Source: Planctomycetaceae bacterium
GTDB taxonomy: Bacteria; Planctomycetota; Planctomycetia; Planctomycetales; Planctomycetaceae
Reading direction: 5' to 3'
Length of the DNA: 22,827 nucleotides
Assembly (NCBI GenBank): GCA_003445035.1
Contig: DLVV01000425.1
Location: 26,280 to 49,106 of the forward strand
The notes under the pieces were generated by a model. The model was not told the origin of the DNA. It did no database searches and was given only the letters and a program-made list of their open reading frames with translations. Of this stretch, positions 1-6,646 are shown one piece after another. Every line of letters starts with the position of its first letter. Position 1 is the first letter of the stretch. The translations under genes and the position numbers were made by a program.

Positions 1-699
1 TGGTGGCAGACCGAAACCGGCGGAATCATGCTCAGTCCCCTGCCCGGCGTGACCGTCACCAAGCCGGGCAGCTGCACCAAGCCCCTGCCCGGCGTGGTGC
101 CCGACATCGTGACCAAGGAGGGTGAGAGCCTGGCCGACAACCAGGGCGGGCTGCTGGTGCTGCAACAGCCCTGGCCGTCGATGCTCAGGACGCTCTACGG
201 AGACCACGACCGATTCCTGGAGACCTATTTCAGTGAAGTCCCCGGATCGTACTTCGCCGGCGACGGGGCCCGGCGGGACGAGGACGGTTTCTACTGGATC
301 ATGGGCCGGGTCGACGACGTGCTGAACGTCGCGGGACACCGGTTGAGCACCATGGAGATCGAGAGCGCCCTGGTCTCGCATCCGCAGGTCGCCGAAGCGG
401 CCGTCGTCGGCTTCCCGCACGACCTCAAGGGCGAGGGCATCTGCTGCTTCGTCACGACAACGGTCGACGACAATTCCGAGGAATTCAAGGCCGAGCTGAT
501 CGGTCACGTCCGCGAGCAAATCGGGGCCATCGCCACACCCGACCAGATCCGCTTTGCCGCGGCGGTGCCCAAGACGCGTAGTGGCAAAATCATGAGACGG
601 TTGCTGCGAGACATTGCTGCCGGTCGTGAAAACATCGGTGACACGACCACGCTCGAAGACTACGCGGTCCTGGCCAAGCTCCGTGAAGAAGACGAGTGA
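1..699 (+). CDS. acs: Acetyl-CoA synthetase, C-terminal part (5' truncated by window edge)
   Basis: This cytoplasmic enzyme makes acetyl-CoA from acetate, ATP and CoA through acetyl-adenylate. The frame is open from base 1, and the first residues, WWQTETGG, are the adenylate-forming core motif that normally lies near residue 410-420 of the roughly 650-residue enzyme, so about 232 C-terminal residues are present. [17 protein letters not shown] and [14 protein letters not shown] motifs (the hinge and mobile C-terminal domain) follow. [11 protein letters not shown] near the end carries the catalytic lysine (codon 586-588), which in characterised Acs enzymes is controlled by reversible acetylation. 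The match to E. coli Acs is close over the whole stretch, which separates it from propionyl-CoA synthetases and medium-chain ligases. It ends with TGA at 697-699, 73 nt before nhaA on the same strand. A GGGG-ATT-CCCC inverted repeat at 714-724 is too small to call a terminator, so read-through into nhaA is possible. Confidence 0.96.
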   Translation, partial: WWQTETGGIMLSPLPGVTVTKPGSCTKPLPGVVPDIVTKEGESLADNQGGLLVLQQPWPSMLRTLYGDHDRFLETYFSEVPGSYFAGDGARRDEDGFYWIMGRVDDVLNVAGHRLSTMEIESALVSHPQVAEAAVVGFPHDLKGEGICCFVTTTVDDNSEEFKAELIGHVREQIGAIATPDQIRFAAAVPKTRSGKIMRRLLRDIAAGRENIGDTTTLEDYAVLAKLREEDE

Positions 700-772
700 T
701 CGTCAACTGCCTCGGGGATTCCCCCAAGAACCTGAACTGACGCGATCTTGCCTCCGGTAAGCCGCCTTCGAC

Positions 773-2017
773 GTGAAGCAACACCCACTCAAACAGCTCT
801 TTGATTATTCAGCGTTCCTGATAATCGGGACAGTTGTTGCATTCCTGTGGGCCAACCTGGACGCCGACTCGTACACGTCGTTCGTCGATACGTCACTGTT
901 TGCCGTCGCAGAGCATGTCGAAACCGGTGACGGGGAGCCGGATCACGCGGGCGGCCCGCACACGCCGCACACGATCAAGCAGATCGTCAACGACATCCTG
1001 ATGTGCTTCTTTTTCGCACTGGCGGCCAAGGAGATCTGGGAATCCCTGCTGCCCGGCGGACACCTCTCCACACCACGCAAGGCGGGGATGCCGCTGGTGG
1101 CAACCGTCGGCGGGATGATCGGGCCGGCGGTGGTCTACTATGCGGGATGCCAGATCTGGGATCGACCCGACCTGGTCCGAGGCTGGGCGGTGCCATGTGC
1201 CACCGATATCGCCTTCAGTTACCTGATCGCTCGCTTTGTCTTCGGCACCGGACACCCCGCGATTCCGTTCCTGTTGCTGGTCGCTGTGGCCGATGATGCC
1301 GGCGGGCTGGTGATCCTGGCCACTGTCTACGCCAATGACAGCGGCAACCTGGTGGTCTTCTTCGCCTGCGTCGCGACCGCCGTCGGGCTGGGCCTGGTGC
1401 TGAATCGACTCGGCGTCAAATCATTCTGGCCCTACCTGGTCGTCCCCGGACTGCTCAGTTGGTACGGCTTCCATGTCGGAGGCCTGCACCCGGCACTGGC
1501 GCTCGTCCCGGTGATCCCCACCCTGCCCCACGCCAAGCGCGACATCGGATTGTTTCGGGACGAGGAAGGGGATCGCAAGGATACCCTCAACGCATTCGAA
1601 CACTGGTGGCAGAATCCGGTCGAGTTGATCCTGGGAGCCTTCGGCCTGGTCAACGCCGGTGTGCCATTGGGAAGCGTCGGCGTGCCAACGGGACTGGTGC
1701 TGGCCGGCCTGTTTGTCGGCAAACCAATCGGCATCACACTGTTCGCGTTGTTCGGACGAGGCTGCGGATTGAAACTCCCCAAGGGGATGATCGTCCGAGA
1801 CGTGGTGGTCGTCGGCACCGCCGCCGGGATCGGCTTCACCGTGGCACTGTTCGTCACCGGCGTGGCGTTCGACGAGCAACTGCTGACCGGAACGGCCCGA
1901 GATCTCATGCTCGAGACAAAAAATGCGGCCAGCATGGGCGCCCTGGCGTCATTCGCGGGAATGATCCTGACGGTGATCGTTGCCCGTTTGTTGAAGGTCG
2001 AGAAGACCAGCAACTGA
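773..2017 (+). CDS. nhaA: Na+/H+ antiporter NhaA
   Basis: This inner-membrane antiporter exports Na+ in exchange for H+ and serves sodium and pH homeostasis. The 414 residues are mostly hydrophobic and fit the usual 12-helix NhaA plan. Family landmarks are present: PCATDIAFS (D145, equivalent to E. coli D133), VADDAGGLV (D174-D175, equivalent to the ion-binding D163-D164), GLVNAGVP (near 291-298) and GKPIGI (K317, equivalent to K300). The start is a GTG with no strong ribosome binding site; no better start was found because the hydrophobic N-terminus begins within 15 residues. Residues 48-68 form an extra acidic, histidine-containing loop (H48, H58, H63, H66) between the first two helices, where E. 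coli NhaA has its dimerisation hairpin. The gene is downstream of acs on the same strand and converges with the permease gene, leaving only 19 nt between the stops. Confidence 0.95.
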   Translation: MKQHPLKQLFDYSAFLIIGTVVAFLWANLDADSYTSFVDTSLFAVAEHVETGDGEPDHAGGPHTPHTIKQIVNDILMCFFFALAAKEIWESLLPGGHLSTPRKAGMPLVATVGGMIGPAVVYYAGCQIWDRPDLVRGWAVPCATDIAFSYLIARFVFGTGHPAIPFLLLVAVADDAGGLVILATVYANDSGNLVVFFACVATAVGLGLVLNRLGVKSFWPYLVVPGLLSWYGFHVGGLHPALALVPVIPTLPHAKRDIGLFRDEEGDRKDTLNAFEHWWQNPVELILGAFGLVNAGVPLGSVGVPTGLVLAGLFVGKPIGITLFALFGRGCGLKLPKGMIVRDVVVVGTAAGIGFTVALFVTGVAFDEQLLTGTARDLMLETKNAASMGALASFAGMILTVIVARLLKVEKTSN

Positions 2018-2019
2018 GA

Positions 2020-2037
2020 GCGGCCGGCACGGCCCGC
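2020..2037. terminator. Possible bidirectional hairpin between convergent genes
   Basis: GCGGCC and GGCCCGC flank a GGCAC-type loop and can pair over about 6 bp with one bulge. The element fills the 19-nt gap between nhaA and the convergent permease gene. There is no T-tract on either side, so intrinsic termination is only a suggestion from position. Confidence 0.28.
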
Positions 2038-3359
2038 TACTCGTGACGCAACGCCTCGATCGGATCCAGGTGCGCCGCCCGCCGGGCGGGGTAGATTCCG
2101 AAGAGGATCCCGATGAAGACCGAGATCCCGAAGGCCAGGGCAATCGACCAGGGCAGCACGACCGGCGTGGCGTCGGCGACGATGTCGGGCAACCCCGCGG
2201 TGGCGGTCGGAAACACGTCCAGCAACAACTCTCGCAACTGCACCAGCAACCACGGGCAACCCAGCCCCGCCAGGATCCCCGCCAGGCCACCGATGGTCGT
2301 CAGCACGGTCACCTCCGTCAGGAACTGCCGGACGATATCCGACCGGGTGGCCCCCAGCGCGCGGCGGACACCGATCTCACGGGTCCGTTCGGTGATTGTC
2401 GCCAACATGATGTTCATGATCCCGATCCCGCCAACCAGCAGCGAAATGAACGCGATCAGGCCCATGAAGATCATGAACATCAGACGCGTGGCCCGAGCCT
2501 GTTCGAGCAGTTCCAGGGGTGTGATCACCGCGTAGTCGGGTTGGTCTGCGTCGTGCAACCGGTCCATCGTCTCCTCGATCGCCTTGGCCGTGGACACAAC
2601 CTCATCAATCGAGTCGACCTGGAAGGTGATCTGGCTCAGCTCCACCTCCTGCCCACTGCGTTGTCCCACCGAGATCGTCAGCGTGCGATCCCCGATCCGA
2701 CGCCAGAACGTCGTCACCGGGATGTAGACATCGGAGCCGAAGTCCTGCGAATCGAGCGACCCGGCGATCCCCGCCATCGGCAATCGCGCTTTCATCAACC
2801 CGACGACACGGTAAGGGATATCCCGGATGCGGATCGTCTGCCCGACCGGGTCCTCCAGGGGAAAGAACTTCTCGGCTGTCCCCGCTCCCAGCACGCAGAC
2901 GTTGTCCTCGTTCTCGACGTCAATCGGCGACAGGAAGTGACCCCGCCTGACATCCAGATGCATCACACGTGCGTACTCGGACGTGCAACCGACCAGTCGC
3001 ACCTGCATCGTCTTGTCGCGGTAATGCGCCTCGCGATACGCCTCGCGAATTCGCAACGCAAAACTCAGCGTGGGAATCGTGTCGATCAGCGTATCGTAGT
3101 CACGACGTTTGATTCCGTAGGGCGTCCAGAAGTCGGTGTCCTCGAGGTTGTCATCGGCGGGACGCTTCGAGAGCAGGATGATGTTGGTGACACCCAGGTC
3201 CTCGATCTGTTTCTGTGCCGACCGACTGATCCCCTCGCTGATGGCCAGCAGCCAGACGACGCTCGTGACACCGATGAAGATTCCCAGCAGCGTCAACAGC
3301 GAACGCAGCGGGTGCAACAGCAAGCTCTTGGCACCCTGTTGCAGCGTGCGCCAGAACAT
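2037..3359 (-). CDS. ABC transporter permease, MacB/FtsX type
   Basis: This is a 440-residue inner-membrane permease of the MacB/LolE (FtsX-like) class, which couples ATP hydrolysis to movement of periplasmic substrates. A transmembrane helix near 20-42 (LLTLLGIFIGVTSVVWLLA) is followed by a large periplasmic MacB-PCD-like domain (about 45-280). Three C-terminal helices follow (about 285-310, 340-365 and 395-425), with the hallmark TERTREIGVRRALGA loop and the IYPARRAAHLDPIEALR end. It starts at an ATG whose last-A-first overlap with the upstream adaptor stop (TGATG at 3357-3361) indicates translational coupling. MacB-type permeases work with an ATPase, either fused or next door; neither is present here. 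Which substrate is moved cannot be read from the sequence. Confidence 0.93.
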   Translation of the reverse strand: MFWRTLQQGAKSLLLHPLRSLLTLLGIFIGVTSVVWLLAISEGISRSAQKQIEDLGVTNIILLSKRPADDNLEDTDFWTPYGIKRRDYDTLIDTIPTLSFALRIREAYREAHYRDKTMQVRLVGCTSEYARVMHLDVRRGHFLSPIDVENEDNVCVLGAGTAEKFFPLEDPVGQTIRIRDIPYRVVGLMKARLPMAGIAGSLDSQDFGSDVYIPVTTFWRRIGDRTLTISVGQRSGQEVELSQITFQVDSIDEVVSTAKAIEETMDRLHDADQPDYAVITPLELLEQARATRLMFMIFMGLIAFISLLVGGIGIMNIMLATITERTREIGVRRALGATRSDIVRQFLTEVTVLTTIGGLAGILAGLGCPWLLVQLRELLLDVFPTATAGLPDIVADATPVVLPWSIALAFGISVFIGILFGIYPARRAAHLDPIEALRHE

Positions 3360-4894
3360 CAGGGGCCGGTCCGTGCCACGTCAGCGGCCTCCGGCGGCGC
3401 GTCCTTGCCGGGCTCGGGGATGTCCCTGGTCGAGTCTTCCCAGAGAAGTTCGGGATTCAAAGCCACCTGGTCGCCGACGGAGAGGCCCTTTTCGACAACG
3501 ACAAAACTGTCGTTGTTGGGTCCCACTTCGACCTCTCTCAGCTGCCATGTCCGGTCATCCCGCTTGACCAGGCAATAGTACTTGCCATCGCGTTCGACGA
3601 CCGACTGGATCGGTGCTTGCAGAACATTCAGCTTGGAATCCACAAAGATGTGCACCTTGGCCCGTTGGCCCGGCCGCAGCGACTTGGGAGGGTTCTTCAC
3701 GCGGATCTTCGCCCCGTACTCGATCGGTGCGCCGTGCCAACGACGCGGAAACGGAAACGGGTTGACCTCGGCAAGTTCCCCCTCCAGGGGCAGGTCCGGG
3801 TCGATGTCCAGTACGATTCGCACCGTGTTGCCAACATCGATTCGGTTGAGTTTCGAATCATTGATCTTGGCGGCGATCCGCATCTGGGTGGGGTCGGGCA
3901 ACCGCAACACCACCTGCCGCTGACGAATTTCCGCCCCCTCCTCGATCACCACGTTCTCACGCCGCTCGTAGTCGTTGGCATAGATCACCTGGCCCGCCTT
4001 CGGTGCCACGATGCGGCAGTTCGCCTTCTGTTGTGTCAAATCGGACAGCTTCTGCCGACTGAGATCCAACTTGCGTTCGACCGCAGTCAGGACCGCCCGC
4101 TGCTTGGCGATGTCGGCCTTGAACGCCGCGATGCTCTTCGCCCGGGTGTACTTCAGCAAGGCCTCGAGCTTGATCTGGGCCACCCGCACCGACTTGTTTG
4201 CGATCTCGACGTTCTCACGTTGGGTCTCCAGCTGCAGCCGCGACACGAAACCCTTGCGATACATCTTCTGCAGGTGCTCCAGCGTGTCGGTGTGACTCTT
4301 GACCAGCGAATTGGCCGTCAACAGATCCGCCTCGAATGTCTCCTTGTCGACCGGAAACGTGCCATCGACATATTCGTTGAGCGTCTGCACGGCCTTCTCG
4401 TGTTCGCTCTCGGCCTCGATCACCGCCGCATCGTCTGTGGCCACCAGGGTTTCCTGTTCGATCAACCGCTGCTTCACGGCTGTGTCGTCAAACTGGACCA
4501 GGAAATCGTCTTTCTTGACGATCGTCCCTTCGGCAACCACCTCGAGAATCCTCGTCCCCCTCGACCCCGGTGCGGCTTCGAGCTCGCAGACGATCTCAAG
4601 ATTGTCCGAACTCTCAACGTCTCCGGTCTCGGTGACGAACGCCTCGAAGTCCGACTTCTCGACTTCGTGAATCATCACCAGGGACGAATCCCCCTCCTCG
4701 CCGGCCCCACCCATCCCACCAAGCTGATCGACCACCAGGTAACCGACCACCGCCAGGACCACGAGGGAGACCGAGAATTTCAGCCAGCTGCCCTGTTTGC
4801 GGCGCGACGACACCAACCGGTTCTCGACCGCTTCGTCCCCGGTGTTCCCAGGGAATCCGTCTGTGGGAATTTCGGACTGCAACAGGTTGTTCAT
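3359..4894 (-). CDS. Membrane-fusion (HlyD/MacA-like) adaptor protein
   Basis: This 511-residue periplasmic adaptor is anchored by one N-terminal helix (about 37-57, WLKFSVSLVVLAVVGYLVV). A first biotinyl/lipoyl half-domain follows, then a long alpha-helical coiled-coil hairpin (roughly residues 180-300, rich in E, K, Q and R), the second half-domain with CRIVAPKAGQVIYA, a beta-barrel region with LRPGQRAKVHIFVD, and a C-terminal domain. Adaptors of this kind join an inner-membrane transporter to an outer-membrane channel or act as a periplasmic chaperone for it. The start is set by GGAG 9 nt upstream of ATG 4894. The frame stays open to 5128, but the extra 78 residues are cysteine- and tryptophan-rich and look non-coding. 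It is followed by the coupled permease with a 1-nt overlap, so the two are almost certainly one transporter. Confidence 0.9.
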   Translation of the reverse strand: MNNLLQSEIPTDGFPGNTGDEAVENRLVSSRRKQGSWLKFSVSLVVLAVVGYLVVDQLGGMGGAGEEGDSSLVMIHEVEKSDFEAFVTETGDVESSDNLEIVCELEAAPGSRGTRILEVVAEGTIVKKDDFLVQFDDTAVKQRLIEQETLVATDDAAVIEAESEHEKAVQTLNEYVDGTFPVDKETFEADLLTANSLVKSHTDTLEHLQKMYRKGFVSRLQLETQRENVEIANKSVRVAQIKLEALLKYTRAKSIAAFKADIAKQRAVLTAVERKLDLSRQKLSDLTQQKANCRIVAPKAGQVIYANDYERRENVVIEEGAEIRQRQVVLRLPDPTQMRIAAKINDSKLNRIDVGNTVRIVLDIDPDLPLEGELAEVNPFPFPRRWHGAPIEYGAKIRVKNPPKSLRPGQRAKVHIFVDSKLNVLQAPIQSVVERDGKYYCLVKRDDRTWQLREVEVGPNNDSFVVVEKGLSVGDQVALNPELLWEDSTRDIPEPGKDAPPEAADVARTGP

Positions 4895-5147
4895 CGGACT
4901 CGTCTCCGAACAGAGCATCCACCGCTCGCCGTACAACCGGACACTGGCTTTCGAGTTGCCCGCAAGCCCGTCATGCCACCGGCACACCGTTCCGTGGAAA
5001 AGTGGGCTCCACGTGCTCCAGCCACACATCGAAGATAAGCGGTCCACCGCCGGTTCACCACACCCAACGGCATCCACTCCGATTGGTCGGCCGGGAATCT
5101 CCAGGTGACCATAACCTGTAGTCGGCAAAACACGTCGCCGAGCATTA
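4895..5147 (-). other. Leader region upstream of the adaptor gene
   Basis: These 253 nt separate the aroD/aroE-like gene from the adaptor gene. A -10-like TGATAATG (minus strand, 5150 to 5143) overlaps the upstream stop codon, with no convincing -35. If it is used, the mRNA leader would be about 240 nt. A short inverted repeat, GTGGA...TCCAC, could form a 5-bp hairpin in the middle of the leader. I recognise no riboswitch class and no short coding sequence here. Confidence 0.3.
4904..4907 (-). promoter_or_regulatory. Ribosome binding site that fixes the adaptor start
   Basis: GGAG on the minus strand lies 9 nt upstream of ATG 4894. It supports this start over the upstream in-frame ATG at 5128, for which no comparable site is seen. 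Confidence 0.6.
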
Positions 5148-6596
5148 TCAGTGTTGGCGAATGTCCGGCGGCAGTTCCTGTCCGGTGATCGACCGGAACA
5201 GCGACTCGGCCATCCCCCACCAGACCGTCTCGGGCTCGACCACCGGACACCCTCGCGACCGCGCCTCGGTCAACGCCTCCGAATCCTCACGTCCTGCCGC
5301 GACATCGGTCACCAGCATTGGCGGACGGAGAAAGGACGGGTTGAGTTGTCCTCGACCCGGCCCAAGCTCCAGCGCGGGATCGGCCAACACGACGACATCG
5401 ACCAGCGTGTCGTAAAGATTCTGAACGGGGACATAGCGGGCGCCGGTGTCGGAAGCCAGTTGCTGGGCCGCCCGGTCGTTACCACCGGAAATGCTGACCA
5501 GCCCGTGGCGGCGGGAGGCCCCGAAGATCATCGTCCGGGCCAGTGGCCCGGTGCCGATCACCATCACGTTTCGACGGTCGAGCGGTCGGTCGCCTCCACC
5601 TATGGCCTCCTCCAGGGCCAGCAGGGCCGCTCGCCACAGGCAGCCGAATCCCTGCCACGCACCGTCCTTGTGCATCAGCAGGTCGACCGGCCCATCTTCG
5701 CCCAGTGCCTCTTCTCGTCGATCGGCCAGTTCGCCCAACTGGGCATCGCCGCCGGGTCGCCCCACCACGCCCTGGATCTTCAGCTTCTCGAACATCTGTT
5801 TCAGTCGTGACGTGTCCTGCCAGGCCAACGGCAACCAGCGAGCGTCCAGCCCCGCCGACTCGGCAGCCTGGTTGAAGACACCGACCATCGCGAGTGCTCC
5901 GTCGTCAAAACCGTCGACGGCGATGAACCGGGTCGACCCACTGATCGATCGCCAGCGGTGAATCTCATCGAGGTCCCCTACCGTCGGCTGCCCCTCGTAG
6001 GCCTCCATCCCGTGCTCGAGGGCAGCGTAAATCCAGGGGGACCCATACTTGCGGCCCAGCAGGGAGAAGGTCAGCCCGCACGGCCCCAGGCCCATCCCGA
6101 CCACCGGCAGATCACGCTTCTGGCTAACCGTCGAGAGCAACGGCCAGGCCGCCTCGAGCGTCGGGGTCGGCCAGGTGAACTTGACCACGTCGGCATCGGC
6201 CGCCTGCGCCTTCTCGAACACCTCGTCGATCTCCGACCGGGTCGATCCCAGCGGGGAGTACAGACTGGTGTAGGCAACCACCCGTCGGGTTTTTCCGTAG
6301 CGGGGCACCTTGCTGGCGATGTCGAGATCGAGCTCGATCCAATCGGGCTCGGCCACGATCGCCTGTCGAAGCAACTGCAGCCGATCCTCCTCGTTGCCGG
6401 TCCACTTCCCCCCGTCCTGCGACCGACGACAGGTGATCAGGATCGGCTTGTCGACGGCATCGAGCAGGTCAGCGATGTCGGGCGATTTGACCAGATGGTC
6501 CAGACACAGCTCGATCAGGTCCCCTTGCCGCGACGCGTTGAGCAGGTCAGCCCTGGCCAAACGCCGTGACTCCGGCGTAACCGAAATGCAGATCAT
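5148..6596 (-). CDS. AroD-AroE fusion-like protein with degenerate active sites
   Basis: The 482 residues align with type I 3-dehydroquinate dehydratase (about 1-215) fused to shikimate dehydrogenase (about 222-475), two shikimate-pathway steps. The AroD half keeps E29 of ELCLD, CRRSQDGG (55-63), Schiff-base lysine K139 (ADVVKF) and Q203, but the catalytic histidine is T110/S111 (AYTSLYSP replaces SNHDF). The substrate-binding residues equivalent to E. coli R48, R213 and S232 become C31, S177 and A199. The AroE half has no HSxSP shikimate loop (DDGALAMVG at 231-239), no NVTIPHK lysine (QGVVGRPGG at 275-283) and no NTD aspartate (GFGCLW at 316-321). A Rossmann motif remains (VMVIGTGPLAR, 344-354). 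The fold is therefore recognisable but normal catalysis is unlikely. The frame is intact along its full length, which argues against a decaying pseudogene and for a changed role. It starts 50 nt after the PHP-protein gene and is probably cotranscribed with it. Confidence 0.85.
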   Translation of the reverse strand: MICISVTPESRRLARADLLNASRQGDLIELCLDHLVKSPDIADLLDAVDKPILITCRRSQDGGKWTGNEEDRLQLLRQAIVAEPDWIELDLDIASKVPRYGKTRRVVAYTSLYSPLGSTRSEIDEVFEKAQAADADVVKFTWPTPTLEAAWPLLSTVSQKRDLPVVGMGLGPCGLTFSLLGRKYGSPWIYAALEHGMEAYEGQPTVGDLDEIHRWRSISGSTRFIAVDGFDDGALAMVGVFNQAAESAGLDARWLPLAWQDTSRLKQMFEKLKIQGVVGRPGGDAQLGELADRREEALGEDGPVDLLMHKDGAWQGFGCLWRAALLALEEAIGGGDRPLDRRNVMVIGTGPLARTMIFGASRRHGLVSISGGNDRAAQQLASDTGARYVPVQNLYDTLVDVVVLADPALELGPGRGQLNPSFLRPPMLVTDVAAGREDSEALTEARSRGCPVVEPETVWWGMAESLFRSITGQELPPDIRQH

Positions 6597-6646
6597 CGTT
6601 TCAACCCGTCCCCGTCACCAGAACCGTTCGTGATCCAGTCAGCCGT

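Noticed and set aside
714..724. GGGG-ATT-CCCC inverted repeat after acs as a terminator
   Set aside because: The stem has 4 bp, the loop 3 nt, and there is no T-tract.
2043..3578. 511-residue open frame on the plus strand
   Set aside because: It runs antisense to the permease and adaptor genes, is rich in R, Q, H and D, and shows no domain; it is a by-product of GC-rich third positions in the real genes.
3617..5038. 473-residue open frame on the plus strand
   Set aside because: It is antisense to the adaptor gene, which has clear domain motifs and a ribosome binding site; the frame resembles no family.
4895..5128. N-terminal extension of the adaptor gene to ATG 5128
   Set aside because: The extra 78 residues contain many C and W, no signal or domain, and there is no ribosome binding site; the anchor helix and GGAG support 4894.
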